Source: Microvirga rosea (lineage in GTDB: Bacteria > Pseudomonadota > Alphaproteobacteria > Rhizobiales > Beijerinckiaceae). Taken from it: 64,000 bases of DNA. Shown piece by piece: positions 45,034 through 54,636 of the stretch. Location: the NCBI RefSeq assembly GCF_020595095.1, contig NZ_JAJDOP010000004.1, forward strand, positions 1-64,000. Reading direction: 5' to 3'. Positions within the stretch are counted from its first letter, which is position 1, and each line of letters begins with the position of its first letter. The position numbers and the translations under genes are program-made. The notes under the pieces are model-generated. The model saw only the letters and a program-made list of their open reading frames with translations, did not search any database and had not been told where the DNA came from.

Positions 45034-45978
45034 ATGGACGGACCCGCGGCGATGAGCGTGACCTCGTCGGCGAAGATCCGCTCGGGAGCGGTGTATGGCA
45101 TCGGCTTGATGCTTCTGGGCGTCTTCCTGTTCGCCATGAACGACGTCATGGGGAAATGGCTGGTCGCCACATATTCCGTTGGCCAGGTTCTGTTTCTGCG
45201 CAGCATCGCGGCCCTGGCCATCCTGCTGCCGCTCATGCGCCGCCAGAAAGTCCCGTTCAAGATCCCGCCGCAGCCGGGACTTCACCTCCTGCGGATCACG
45301 CTCTCGACCCTGGAGGTCGCCTGCTTCTATTGGGCCGTGACCTATCTGCCCCTTGCGGACGTGATGACGTACTATCTGGCGGGGCCGATCTATGTGGCGG
45401 CCTTCGCCGTGTTCATGCTCGGCGAAAAGCTCGACCTGCCACGGATCGCAGCCATTGCGGTCGGCTTCGTGGGCGTCCTCGTGGCGCTACGCCCCTCTCC
45501 GGCTACCCTGTCTCTGCCGGCCCTCATCGCCTTGACCGGAAGCGTGTTCTATTCACTGCTGATGATCACGACCCGGAAGCTGCGTGAGACCCATGACGCC
45601 ACTCTGGTTCTCGGCCAGATTCTCGGCGCCCTGGTCTTCGGCTGCGCCACCGCGCCCTTCGCCTGGGTCACTCCCGGACCGATCGAGCTGGCAGCACTGT
45701 TTCTGCTCGGAATCGTCTCCATGGGCGGCCATGCCTGCGTCAACCGCTCGCTCAAGCTCGCCCCGGCATCGGTGGTTGCTCCCTATCAATACACGCTGAT
45801 CGTCTGGGCGATCGTGCTGGGGTACCTGTTCTTCGGGGACGTCGTCGGATTCTGGACGCTCGTCGGAGCCGCGATCATCTGTGGCGCCGGCCTCATCCTC
45901 CTCGTGCTGGAACATCAGGCGGCACGGCGGGGGCGCATTGCCGAAGATGTCGAGGCGCCCGTCCTGCCGGAAGCCTGA
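45034..45978 (+). CDS. EamA/DMT-family transporter
   Basis: A 314-residue permease with ten TM segments and two EamA repeats (GLMLLGVFLFAMNDVMGKWLV; YQYTLIVWAIVLGYLFFGD). FLRSIAALAILLPL and ACFYWAVTYLPLADVMTYYLAGPIYV are typical of the group. Ligand unknown. The first ATG (45034) is used; another at 45052 is possible. It is a paralogue of the gene at 26158 but not closely similar. Confidence 0.85.
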   Translation: MDGPAAMSVTSSAKIRSGAVYGIGLMLLGVFLFAMNDVMGKWLVATYSVGQVLFLRSIAALAILLPLMRRQKVPFKIPPQPGLHLLRITLSTLEVACFYWAVTYLPLADVMTYYLAGPIYVAAFAVFMLGEKLDLPRIAAIAVGFVGVLVALRPSPATLSLPALIALTGSVFYSLLMITTRKLRETHDATLVLGQILGALVFGCATAPFAWVTPGPIELAALFLLGIVSMGGHACVNRSLKLAPASVVAPYQYTLIVWAIVLGYLFFGDVVGFWTLVGAAIICGAGLILLVLEHQAARRGRIAEDVEAPVLPEA

Positions 45979-46080
45979 GAAGCCCTTCGGCGGTTCCGAC
46001 CCTGTGGTTCATCTTTGTGTCCAGCTTGACATCGCGGAACGCCGGACAGTCAATGGTTCCAACCACAACGGGGGGAACCC

Positions 46081-47271
46081 ATGCGCCTCAGTTTATCCGT
46101 CGCTGCCGCAACCGCAGGCTTACTGCTCGCCTCTTCGGCATTGGCACAGGACATCAAGATCGCACTCATTGCCGGCAAGACCGGGCCTCTGGAGGCGTAT
46201 GCCAAGCAGACCGAAGCCGGCTTCATGATGGGCCTCGAGTACCTGACCAAGGGCTCGATGGCCTTGAACGGCCGCAAGATCAACGTGATCGTCAAGGACG
46301 ATCAGCTCAAGGCCGACCTCGCCAAGACCCTGCTGGAGCAGGCCTATAACGATGATCAGGTCGACATCGCGGTCGGCACGACCTCATCGGCCGCCGCCCT
46401 CGCCATGCTGCCCGTGGCGGAGGAAAACGGCAAGGTTCTGATCGTTGAGCCGGCCGTCGCCGATGCGATCACCGGAGAGAAGTGGAATCGCTTCATCTTC
46501 AGAACCTCCCGCAACTCCACGCAGGACGCTTACGGCGCGGCGGCGGCCGTTCCGGCAACGGGCGAAGTCACCATCGCGACGCTTGCCCAGGACTACGCCT
46601 TCGGCCGTGATGGCGTCGCGGCGCTCAAGAGCGCGCTCGCAGCAATCCGACCGAACGCCAAGGTCGTGTTCGAGGAATACGCACCCCAGAACGCCACGGA
46701 CTTTACCGCCTCTGCTCAGCGCTTGTTCGATGCCTTGAAGGACAAGCCGGGAAAGAAGATCATCGAGATCATCTGGGCCGGTCAGCACCCACTGCCGAAG
46801 ATCGCCGATCTCAAGCCAGAGCGCTTCGGCATAGAGATCGCTCCGGGCGGCAACATCCTGCCGGCGATGCAGATCTACAAGAACTATCCAGGCATGGAAG
46901 GCGCGATCTACTACTACTACGCGTTTCCGAAGAACCCCATGAACGACTGGCTCGTGACGGAGCACCAGAAGCGCTACGGCGCACCGCCGGACTTTTTCAC
47001 CGCGGGCGGCTTTGCGGCCGCATCAGCGGCCCTCACGGCCATCGAGAAGGCTGGCGGGACAGATCCCGAGAAGCTCATCAAGGCCATGGAAGGCATGTCG
47101 TTCGAGACGCCGAAGGGACCGATGACGTTCCGGAAGGAAGACCATCAGGCGCTTCAGGTGATGTACCATTTCAAGGTGAAGGCCGACGGCAAGGACCAGA
47201 ACGACCTGCTCGATCTTGTCGATACGATTCCGGCCGACAAGCTGCCGATCCCCGTTCGCAACAAGCGCTGA
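46081..47271 (+). CDS. branched-chain-amino-acid-type (HAAT) solute-binding protein
   Basis: A 396-residue type I periplasmic binding protein (Peripla_BP_6) with signal peptide MRLSLSVAAATAGLLLASSALAQ. The mature core has IKIALIAGKTGPLEAYAKQTEAGFMMGLEYL, then VGTTSSAAALAMLPVAEENGK. HAAT binding proteins recognise branched-chain amino acids, amides or aromatic acids; this ligand cannot be told. A GGGGG ribosome site precedes the ATG. First gene of a five-gene transporter operon. Confidence 0.9.
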   Translation: MRLSLSVAAATAGLLLASSALAQDIKIALIAGKTGPLEAYAKQTEAGFMMGLEYLTKGSMALNGRKINVIVKDDQLKADLAKTLLEQAYNDDQVDIAVGTTSSAAALAMLPVAEENGKVLIVEPAVADAITGEKWNRFIFRTSRNSTQDAYGAAAAVPATGEVTIATLAQDYAFGRDGVAALKSALAAIRPNAKVVFEEYAPQNATDFTASAQRLFDALKDKPGKKIIEIIWAGQHPLPKIADLKPERFGIEIAPGGNILPAMQIYKNYPGMEGAIYYYYAFPKNPMNDWLVTEHQKRYGAPPDFFTAGGFAAASAALTAIEKAGGTDPEKLIKAMEGMSFETPKGPMTFRKEDHQALQVMYHFKVKADGKDQNDLLDLVDTIPADKLPIPVRNKR

Positions 47272-47274
47272 TCC

Positions 47275-48057
47275 GTGGCCCCGACAATGCTCTCTCCGCC
47301 CGCGCTTGAAACGCGCGGGCTCACGATCCGGTTTGGCGGTCACGTGGCCGTCAACGACGTTTCGTGCCGCTTCATGAAGGGAAGGCTGACGGCCATTGTC
47401 GGGCCGAACGGAGCAGGCAAGACAACCTACTTCAACTTGATCTCCGGACAGCTGCACGCAAGCGCGGGAAAAGTGTTGATCGAAGGGTCCGACGTCACCG
47501 GCCTCGGACCCGCAGGTCGTGCGAAACGCGGCCTCGGGCGGGCATTCCAGCTCACCAATCTGTTCCCCGGACTGACAGCCTTGGAAAATGTGCGCCTTGC
47601 CGTGCAAAGTCGCGCCCAAGCAGGTTGGTCGCTCCTGTCCGTCTGGAACGATCGCCGTGATCTGATCGCAAGGGCCGAGACCATTCTTGAGCAGGTCCGG
47701 CTCTCCGACAAACGATATGTGACCCCGAGCGCGCTTTCCCATGGCGACCAGCGCAAGCTCGAAGTGGCGCTGCTGATTGCCATGGAGCCGAAGATCTTCA
47801 TGTTCGATGAGCCCACCGCCGGGATGAGCGTCGACGAGGTCCCGACGGTTCTCGAGCTGATCCAGGACATCAAGGATCGCGGCAACGCGACGGTGCTGCT
47901 CGTGGAGCACAAGATGGATGTGGTGCGCTCACTCGCCGATCGCATCATCGTTCTTCACAACGGAAACCTCGTGGCCGATGGAGAGCCCGGGGCAGTCATA
48001 GCCTCGCCCGTCGTGCAGGAAGCGTATCTCGGCCTGGAGGCCTCATCCCATGGCTAA
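47275..48057 (+). CDS. HAAT ABC ATPase (LivG-like)
   Basis: A 260-residue ATPase with Walker A GPNGAGKT, the LivG-type QLTNLFPGLTALENV segment, signature LSHGDQRKLE and Walker B IFMFDEPTAGM. The signature begins LSHG rather than LSGG, as is common in LivG/UrtD. Starts with GTG three bases after the preceding stop (ATG 12 bases later is possible) and overlaps the next gene by eight bases. Confidence 0.9.
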   Translation: MAPTMLSPPALETRGLTIRFGGHVAVNDVSCRFMKGRLTAIVGPNGAGKTTYFNLISGQLHASAGKVLIEGSDVTGLGPAGRAKRGLGRAFQLTNLFPGLTALENVRLAVQSRAQAGWSLLSVWNDRRDLIARAETILEQVRLSDKRYVTPSALSHGDQRKLEVALLIAMEPKIFMFDEPTAGMSVDEVPTVLELIQDIKDRGNATVLLVEHKMDVVRSLADRIIVLHNGNLVADGEPGAVIASPVVQEAYLGLEASSHG

Positions 48058-48787
48058 GGGCATCGATGAGCCGCTGCTCCGCCTGGAGGGTGTCCACACC
48101 CACATCGGCCCATACCACATTCTCCATGGTGTTTATTGCGAAGTGCCCAACGGTGAGCTGACCATGCTGCTGGGCCGCAACGGAGCCGGCAAGACCACGA
48201 TGCTCCGAACGATCATGGGCCTCTGGCGCGCCTCCTCTGGGAGCATTCACTTCGACGGACGCGACATCACGGCCCTGCCGTCACCGGATATCGCCCGCTC
48301 GGGCATCGCGTATGTGCCCGAGGCCATGGCGATCTTCTCCGACCTCACCGTCCGCGAGAACATCGTGCTGGCGGCTCGCAACGGTCCCGTCCATAGCTCG
48401 CGTCTCGACTGGATGTTCGGCCTGTTTCCGGCCTTGAAGCGCTTCTGGAATCTGCCGGCGGGCCACCTTTCGGGCGGCCAGAAGCAGATGCTGGCGATCG
48501 CCCGGGCCATCGCCGAGCCACGACGGCTGCTGCTTGTCGACGAACCGACGAAAGGGCTCGCGCCGGTCATGATCCACAGCATGATCGAAGCCTTCCGGGC
48601 TCTCAAGGCTGCGGGGGAAACGATTCTCCTCGTCGAACAGAACTTTCACGCTGCCTCTCAGCTGGGCGACAACGTCATCGTCATGGACGACGGCCTCATC
48701 GTCCATTCCGGCGCCATGAGCGACCTCGTGGCCGATAAAGCCCTGCAGCAGCGCCTCCTCGGCCTCAGCCTGGATTCCCACCAATGA
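48050..48787 (+). CDS. HAAT ABC ATPase (LivF-like)
   Basis: A 245-residue ATPase: Walker A GRNGAGKTT, signature LSGGQKQML, Walker B LLLVDEPTKGLAP. The YVPEAMAIFSDLTVRENI segment is the LivF hallmark. It overlaps LivG by eight bases and LivH by four, indicating translational coupling. Confidence 0.92.
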   Translation: MAKGIDEPLLRLEGVHTHIGPYHILHGVYCEVPNGELTMLLGRNGAGKTTMLRTIMGLWRASSGSIHFDGRDITALPSPDIARSGIAYVPEAMAIFSDLTVRENIVLAARNGPVHSSRLDWMFGLFPALKRFWNLPAGHLSGGQKQMLAIARAIAEPRRLLLVDEPTKGLAPVMIHSMIEAFRALKAAGETILLVEQNFHAASQLGDNVIVMDDGLIVHSGAMSDLVADKALQQRLLGLSLDSHQ

Positions 48788-49803
48788 GCAATGCTGCCGC
48801 CGAACCCATTGAAACCTCCCTGCCCCGCGCCAGGATCGACTGGATCCCGTTGATTCTCGTTCCCGTCCTCGCCATCGCAACCCTGCCCCTGGTCGGGAAT
48901 GTCTCCGCCTGGGTGACGTTGACCGTCGCGGGACTCGCCATGGGCATGATGATCTTCCTGATGGCTTCGGGTCTCACGCTCGTCTTCGGACTCATGGACA
49001 TCATCAATTTCGGCCATGGCGTCTTCATCTCCCTGGGTGCCTACGCGACCCTCCTGGTGCTTGGCCCGCTCGCAGGCTGGGCAAGTGCGGACTCCATCGG
49101 CCTCAATCTGGCATTGCTGGTTCTCTGCATTGCCGCAGCCATGGGTCTCACAGCGGTGGTCGGCGTGGTCTTCGAGCGGGTGATCGTCCGCCCGGTCTAC
49201 GGCAATCACCTCAAGCAGATCCTCGTGACCATGGGCGGACTGATCGTGGCCGAACAGGCGATCCACGCGATTTGGGGCGCATCGCCGATTCCGGTTCCCG
49301 TGCCCGAGACCCTGCGCGGCGCATTCGTGATCGGCGACATCGTGATGGAGCGCTACCGGGTCGTTGCCATCGGGATCGGTCTCTTGGTCTTTTTCGCCAT
49401 GCAGGTGCTGCTGAACCGCACCCGGATCGGCCTCCTGATCCGGGCGGGCGTCGAAAATCCTGAAATGGTCGAAGCGCTCGGCTACCGTATCCGTCGCCTG
49501 TTCGTCAGCGTGTTCGTCGCCGGGTCCGCCCTTGCCGGGCTCGGGGGCGTCATGTGGGCCTTCTACCGCCAGACGCTGACCGCGGGCATGGGAATGGAGG
49601 TGATGGTGCTGGTCTTCATCGTCATCATCATCGGAGGCCTCGGATCCGTCGGCGGGTGCTTCGTCGGCTCGGTGCTGGTCGCGCTCATGGCCAATTATGT
49701 CGGGTTTCTCGCCCCCAAACTGGCTCTCGTGTCCAATATTCTCGTGATGGCGTTGGTGCTGATCTGGCGTCCCCAAGGCCTCTTTCCGGTGGCACGCCGA
49801 TGA
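48784..49803 (+). CDS. HAAT ABC permease (LivH-like)
   Basis: A 339-residue permease with about eight to nine TM segments and the family motif GLTLVFGLMDIINFGHGVFISLGAYA; the EAA-like loop region is GVENPEMVEALGYRIRRLFVSVF. It has an extended hydrophilic N-terminus (about 20 residues). ATGA overlap with the LivF-like gene upstream. Confidence 0.92.
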   Translation: MSNAAAEPIETSLPRARIDWIPLILVPVLAIATLPLVGNVSAWVTLTVAGLAMGMMIFLMASGLTLVFGLMDIINFGHGVFISLGAYATLLVLGPLAGWASADSIGLNLALLVLCIAAAMGLTAVVGVVFERVIVRPVYGNHLKQILVTMGGLIVAEQAIHAIWGASPIPVPVPETLRGAFVIGDIVMERYRVVAIGIGLLVFFAMQVLLNRTRIGLLIRAGVENPEMVEALGYRIRRLFVSVFVAGSALAGLGGVMWAFYRQTLTAGMGMEVMVLVFIVIIIGGLGSVGGCFVGSVLVALMANYVGFLAPKLALVSNILVMALVLIWRPQGLFPVARR

Positions 49804-50933
49804 CACGCTCCTCCGCCCCGGCCCGCTCATTCACCGAGACCCGCATTCGTCGTGGTCCGTCCTCATGGCTCCTGTCGTCCGACACGCCACGTTCCTGGGC
49901 CCTGTCCCTCATCCTGATCGTGATCGTCACCTGCCTGGCCGCAGCGCCGTTTCTTTTCTCAGGCAGCCAGCCCTTGAGCACGGCCGCGAAGATCTGCGTC
50001 TTCGTGCTTCTCGTGGCGAGCTATGATCTTCTTCTCGGATACACGGGCATCGTTTCCTTCGCCCATACGATGTTCTTCGGAATTGGCGGCTATGGAATCG
50101 CGATCGCCCTCGAGCGGCTCGGCCCTTCCTGGGAATCGGTCGCGGTCGGCCTCGTGGCGGCGCTGGCGCTTTCCGCCGTTCTTGCAGCCGTCATCGGGCT
50201 CCTCTCGTTGCGGGTACGGGCCATCTTCTTCTCGATGATCACCCTCGCGGTTGCGTCCGCCGTCGCCGTTCTGGCGTCTCAGCTATCGGCGATTACGGGC
50301 GGCGAGGACGGATTGTCCTTTCAGCTTCCCGCTGAATTGCGCCCGGCCTTCCGTCCTTTTGCAGAGCCGATCCTCGGCCTGGCCATCAACGGACGCATCC
50401 TGGCCTACTACATGATCTTCATCACGGCCGCCGTGCTCTTCCTGGTGCTTCTGCGGGTCGTCAACTCGCCCTTCGGACGTGTGCTGCAGGCCATTCGTGA
50501 GAATGAGTTTCGGGCCGAGGCCCTCGGCTACCGGGTCGTTGCCTATCGCACGGCCGCCTCGGTTATTTCAGCGATGGCCGCGACCGTCGCCGGGGCGCTC
50601 CTGGCCCTTTGGCTGCGCTATAACGGTCCCGACACGACCCTGTCGTTTTCGATCATGATCGACATCCTGCTGATGGTGGTGATCGGCGGCATGGGAACGC
50701 TCTACGGGGCCATTATCGGCGCCGCCCTGTTCGTCCTCGCCCAGAGCTATCTCCAAGTGCTCATGGGAGCCGGCAGCCAGACGCTGAGCGGGATCCCCAT
50801 CCTGCCCGATCTGGTTCATCCTGATCGTTGGCTGCTGTGGCTGGGTCTTCTGTTCATCGTCAGCGTCTACGCCTTTCCAGGCGGGATCGTCGGCCACTTG
50901 CGCAAACGGGGACGGTCGCACGAGCTTGGCTGA
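49800..50933 (+). CDS. HAAT ABC permease (LivM-like)
   Basis: A 377-residue permease beginning at ATG 49800 inside the LivH stop (ATGA). About ten TM segments; GYTGIVSFAHTMFFGIGGYG and the QAIRENEFRAEALGYRVVAYR loop are LivM signatures. An N-terminal extension of about 40 hydrophilic residues precedes TM1. A 6-bp stem (GCTTGG/CCAAGC) spans the stop codon, but it has no T run. Confidence 0.92.
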   Translation: MTRSSAPARSFTETRIRRGPSSWLLSSDTPRSWALSLILIVIVTCLAAAPFLFSGSQPLSTAAKICVFVLLVASYDLLLGYTGIVSFAHTMFFGIGGYGIAIALERLGPSWESVAVGLVAALALSAVLAAVIGLLSLRVRAIFFSMITLAVASAVAVLASQLSAITGGEDGLSFQLPAELRPAFRPFAEPILGLAINGRILAYYMIFITAAVLFLVLLRVVNSPFGRVLQAIRENEFRAEALGYRVVAYRTAASVISAMAATVAGALLALWLRYNGPDTTLSFSIMIDILLMVVIGGMGTLYGAIIGAALFVLAQSYLQVLMGAGSQTLSGIPILPDLVHPDRWLLWLGLLFIVSVYAFPGGIVGHLRKRGRSHELG

Positions 50934-50984
50934 ACCAAGCCGGCTCAGAATCGTTTTCCTTAGGTAAAGTGGAGGGTTGCAGCG

Positions 50985-51452
50985 ATGAGCCGTGCCTTTG
51001 TTCGGGAAGATGAAGGTGGCGAGGCCTTCGAGGACCTACCCGATCGCCCGCTCAGCCCGCACCAGAACCTTGTCACGCCCGAGGGCCTGACGCAGATCGA
51101 TCGCATGATCGAGGATCTGCGGCATCGTCTCGCGCACGCTCATGAGGCGGACGATAAGGGCGAGATCGCAAGAGTATCCCGCGATCTCCGATATTGGTCC
51201 CACCGGAAATCGGCAGCCGAACTCGTCCCTCCTCCGACGGATCAAAGCCATGTCCGTTTCGGTTCCCGAGTCACCTTCGAGCGGGACGACGGGCGGACCC
51301 AGACCTACCGGATCGTCGGAGAGGATGAAGCCGATCCGGCCAAGGGGAGCATCTCGTACGTCTCCCCCCTCGCCCAGGCTCTGCTCGGAAAGCAGATCGG
51401 CGATACGATCGCTGTCGCCCATACGGAGGCGGAGATTACGCGGATCGAGTAA
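50985..51452 (+). CDS. GreA/GreB-family transcript cleavage factor
   Basis: A 155-residue protein: a short family-specific start (MSRAFVREDEGGEAFEDLPDRPLSPHQNLVTPEGL), a helical coiled-coil hairpin (about 35-75) and the GreA/B C-terminal FKBP-like domain (VRFGSRVTFERDDGRTQTYRIVGEDEADPAKGSISYVSPLAQALLGKQIGD). The hairpin tip has DDKGEI, acidic residues that could hold the catalytic metal in the RNA-polymerase secondary channel. It is shorter than E. coli GreA (158) and of the alphaproteobacterial paralogue type. Converges with the MscS gene, five bases apart. Confidence 0.85.
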   Translation: MSRAFVREDEGGEAFEDLPDRPLSPHQNLVTPEGLTQIDRMIEDLRHRLAHAHEADDKGEIARVSRDLRYWSHRKSAAELVPPPTDQSHVRFGSRVTFERDDGRTQTYRIVGEDEADPAKGSISYVSPLAQALLGKQIGDTIAVAHTEAEITRIE

Positions 51453-51456
51453 GCTT

Positions 51457-53229
51457 TCAGGATGCGGTTGAGGCTTTTGGGCCTTCCGCTTCGGACGCAT
51501 CCTTGAGTGGGTAGACGTTTGAGCCCTCCGGCGCCGTCTCTCCCGTCTCGCTGGTTGTGGGTTCGATGGACGCGTCCCTGAGCATCAAATCGATATCCTG
51601 CTGAATGCGAAGAAATTCGTCCCAGCGTGCCGTCCTGATCAGGGCCTGAACTTCGGCCTTCGGCGTCTCCTCATGCACGTCGCGCAGCCGGACCTGCACG
51701 GAACCGGGTTCGATGTCGGGATGCCCCGTGACCAGATTGGCGATGTCCTCCACCTCGCGACGGATGGCGATACTGTCGGTCGCCTTCAGACCGACCGACC
51801 GGACATAGGGCATGCGATCCCGGTTGGTCAGGTTGATGATGTTCATGTTCACAAAGGTCGCGTTGGGGATCGTGATCAGGGACCGATCCAGCCCGCGAAT
51901 ACGGGTCGAGCGAATGCCGATCTCCTGCACACGCCCTTCAAGATTTCCAAAGCGGCAGAGATCTCCCACCCGAACAGGCCGGTCCGCATAAAGGATCAAT
52001 CCGCCGATAAAATTCTCAAGGGTCGGCTTGGCGGCGAGCGCCACCGCAAGACCGCCCACGCCAAGACCTGCCAGCAATCCCGCGAGGGGGATCCCGAGAT
52101 AGGAAGCCCCATAGATCAGCAGCACGATACCGACCACGATGCCGCCGATCCGCACCGCCGCACGGGCGAGATGCGCATCGATGCTTTCCGAACGGGAGAA
52201 CGTGAGCTGACCGGCCAGACCGTTCGAAAACTTCAACACCGCCACGACCAATGCCACGTACGCAATACCCTGCCCGACCTGTCCGACGATGTCATTGACC
52301 CGGCCGGTGAGATTGATCTCGTAATCCGCGACAGCGACGGTAACGAGGCACGCCACCGCAATCGCTCCCGGCGCCACGATCGTCGCCAGCAGGGATGTCA
52401 GGCCGGTCCCGTGGTGTGCCGCCTTCTGAGCCAGCCGTCGGACACCCGCGACGGACCACGCCGAAAGACCGATCAGCAGGAAAAGACCGATCCACTGCCA
52501 CAGGGCCTGCCCCTCGATCTCCACGCGGAAAGTCGCGGGCAGCTTCTCGATGAAAATATACCATTTCGGGGGCAGAAGATGGCCCGGAGATTGACTGAAG
52601 AAGTCATAGAAATCGGAATTGCCGCCTGCGATGTCGGGCTGATCACGGATAAGGCGGTACACATTGTCCAGTTGCTGGACCGTCTCGCTCGAGAACAGGT
52701 ACTCACCCGCGTGTGCGCCCTCAGCGACCCTCGCAATGCGGATCTCGGTGCCCGGAATGTTCCAACTGGCGATCGGGCTCTTGCCGACCGTTTCGTCGCC
52801 CGGAATGGTACTGGCGTCGGGCAAAGGCAAACGGTCGAGGATCTCCTTCAGAAGCAAGGTGGCTTCCAGCCTCCGATGCTCAAGCTCCACCGGAGGCACC
52901 TCTCTCAAGTCGAGCGCCCGGGAAGCCCGCGCCAGAAGAGCCTCCGCCTCCTTGACCTTTTCCTTGACGCTGGGGCTCCAGAAAATGCCCGGCTCCTGGA
53001 TATTCTCCTGATATGCGTCCATCAGGAGCGCCGTGGCGCGCCGAGAATTGTTGCGGAAATCCTCCAACGTTGTCCGCGGGCTCGATGTCTCGGCGGGAGC
53101 AAGAAGCCGAAGGCTTCCGAGGGCCGCTGGGGTTGCGAAGAATTGCACGCTCCCAAACAAGATCACCAGCATGAGGCAGATCAAAGGGATGGCAGCTTCC
53201 CGAACGTGGCGTCTGTGAGGGATCTTCAT
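51457..53229 (-). CDS. large MscS-family mechanosensitive channel
   Basis: A 590-residue protein. An N-terminal signal/TM segment (about 12-31) is followed by about 200 periplasmic residues, then five to six TM helices (about 240-410). The MscS pore helix and beta domain (GLGVGGLAVALAAKPTLENFIGGLILYADRPVRVGD; RSTRIRGLDRSLITIPNATF) follow, with a cytoplasmic C-terminus. It resembles the long MscS variants with an extra sensor region rather than the 286-residue E. coli MscS. Likely role: release of solutes under osmotic downshift. No neighbour suggests a ligand. Confidence 0.9.
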   Translation of the reverse strand: MKIPHRRHVREAAIPLICLMLVILFGSVQFFATPAALGSLRLLAPAETSSPRTTLEDFRNNSRRATALLMDAYQENIQEPGIFWSPSVKEKVKEAEALLARASRALDLREVPPVELEHRRLEATLLLKEILDRLPLPDASTIPGDETVGKSPIASWNIPGTEIRIARVAEGAHAGEYLFSSETVQQLDNVYRLIRDQPDIAGGNSDFYDFFSQSPGHLLPPKWYIFIEKLPATFRVEIEGQALWQWIGLFLLIGLSAWSVAGVRRLAQKAAHHGTGLTSLLATIVAPGAIAVACLVTVAVADYEINLTGRVNDIVGQVGQGIAYVALVVAVLKFSNGLAGQLTFSRSESIDAHLARAAVRIGGIVVGIVLLIYGASYLGIPLAGLLAGLGVGGLAVALAAKPTLENFIGGLILYADRPVRVGDLCRFGNLEGRVQEIGIRSTRIRGLDRSLITIPNATFVNMNIINLTNRDRMPYVRSVGLKATDSIAIRREVEDIANLVTGHPDIEPGSVQVRLRDVHEETPKAEVQALIRTARWDEFLRIQQDIDLMLRDASIEPTTSETGETAPEGSNVYPLKDASEAEGPKASTAS

Positions 53230-53603
53230 GTGTCTTACCGTGTTAAGCCTCGGTCATCTGGCGTGAGGAACTCTAGACCTGACTCACAACGGTTTCCACC
53301 GAAGATGACCGGTAAGGCAAGTACCGACAAAGGCATGATGTCTTATCGCAGACTGACAGGACCGATAGGCAGAGCCATGCCGCGATGCGCGTCCAGGTCA
53401 TCGGCAAGCAAACTGATGTATCAGTTCAAGTAATGGTATTCACCTATTTACCCACTCAAGAATTCGTCGCAGAATAAATTGGGTCTCCATGAATCCGAGC
53501 ATCAGGAATATTACCTCGCCTCCCAATCTTCTTGTTTCTTGTGACGCACATCCACTAACCAGCTGATGGGGAGCCCCCTTCGGCCTAGCCAGGAGCCGAC
53601 GCC
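53230..53603. other. intergenic region between mscS-like and 53604
   Basis: These 374 bases between divergent genes hold both promoters. The AT content rises towards 53430-53520. I see no convincing hairpin terminator, operator pair or short gene; the open stretches here are shadows or lack ribosome sites. Confidence 0.45.
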
Positions 53604-54059
53604 ATGAATGATGAAGAGGTTGAAATCGTTGCGGCCGAACTGGCCAAGATCGGCGGTACCGCTTGGTATCCCGGGCGGGAAAAAGGCTCGGTGCTGAGGG
53701 TGGTGACGGAGCGATATCGGGACCGCGCTCGGGTGGCCATCGCAGCCCTCGACCGGTTTCGGGCCAGCCGGAACAATGCGCCGCAGCCAGAGCAACTGGA
53801 CGCTGAAGACAAGTCTCCGTCCTTGGTTGCCACCGGCAAGGTGAAGAAGGGGGCAACGGTCGTCTATCGCCCACCAGGAGACCGGCGCGCCTATCCCTGC
53901 ACGATTGAAAAGATCAGCGAAGACTTCGTTTATCTCGTACCGCAGATGAGAGAACCCATCGGCTGGGTTCCGGCGGCCGAGATCTGGACGAATCCGAATT
54001 TTCTCAGCGATCTAAAATTGGAAGAAGAAACCCGCCAGGACGCCCCACCCCATCTATGA
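53604..54059 (+). CDS. hypothetical protein with C-terminal SH3-like segment
   Basis: A 151-residue protein with AGGAG eight bases before the ATG. The N-terminal half is helical (VEIVAAELAKIGGTAWYPGREKGSVLRVVTERYRDRARVAIAAL). The C-terminal half (VKKGATVVYRPPGDRRAYPCTIEKISEDFVYLVPQM) reads like a small beta-barrel (SH3/KOW type). I do not recognise the family. It is a lone gene. Confidence 0.65.
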   Translation: MNDEEVEIVAAELAKIGGTAWYPGREKGSVLRVVTERYRDRARVAIAALDRFRASRNNAPQPEQLDAEDKSPSLVATGKVKKGATVVYRPPGDRRAYPCTIEKISEDFVYLVPQMREPIGWVPAAEIWTNPNFLSDLKLEEETRQDAPPHL

Positions 54060-54113
54060 CAGGCTCGTCGCCTCCCACGATGCCGCAGTCGTCTTCCCCA
54101 TTATAAGGCGTTT

Positions 54114-54404
54114 TCACCGCTTCTTCTGGGCCGGAGCCCGGCCTGCCGCCAAGGTTGTCTCGACCTTGTCGAGCTTATCCTCGATCTTGTCTAGTTTTGC
54201 CAGGATCTGAAACAGAAGATCCGGGACGACCCGAGAATACTCGACATTCTCGCGTGAAGCTTTGGCCGTCGCTTGAGCAGCTTCGATCAGCTCACGAAGT
54301 TCCGCTCGGCTGACCGGGGTGCCCTCAGGCACCGGAGCTGATTGGGCAGCTGCCTGGGTGATGAACCCCAGCATGAGGAAAGAAGCAAGGGCGGCACGAC
54401 GCAT
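54114..54404 (-). CDS. small secreted coiled-coil protein
   Basis: The ATG at 54404 has AGGAG seven bases upstream, giving 96 residues with signal peptide MRRAALASFLMLGFITQAAAQ. The mature part is short and helical (RAELRELIEAAQATAKASRENVEY; LFQILAKLDKIEDKLDKVETTL), a heptad pattern suited to oligomerisation. It has no recognised domain, and no neighbour explains it. The gap from here to 54637 (about 230 bases) contains nothing else I can support. Confidence 0.6.
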   Translation of the reverse strand: MRRAALASFLMLGFITQAAAQSAPVPEGTPVSRAELRELIEAAQATAKASRENVEYSRVVPDLLFQILAKLDKIEDKLDKVETTLAAGRAPAQKKR

Positions 54405-54636
54405 GGCCATTCTCCTGGAACACATTCTTGTCTGTCTCCAGCAATCGTCCTGTCAGGTAAAGTTTCTCCTAAGAAGCAGTGACAAGACTGTGAAGATGCT
54501 TTCCGGGACCCTTCGCTCAAGAACTTCCCTCCGGAAGCCCCGGGAGCTTGGCCATTTCCATTACGGGCGGGGGCAGTGATACTGCCAGAAATCGGCAACG
54601 CGGTCTCTTAGGCAAGTATCCATAAGGAGATCCGCG

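Noticed and set aside
46003-46068. TGTGGTT...AACCACA operator before the HAAT operon
   Set aside because: Seven-base arms over 50 bases apart without further symmetry; not enough to call a site.
51673-53433. 586-codon open frame on the plus strand
   Set aside because: Antisense of the MscS gene, whose motifs are clear. The product of this frame is rich in Arg, His and Gln with no domain.
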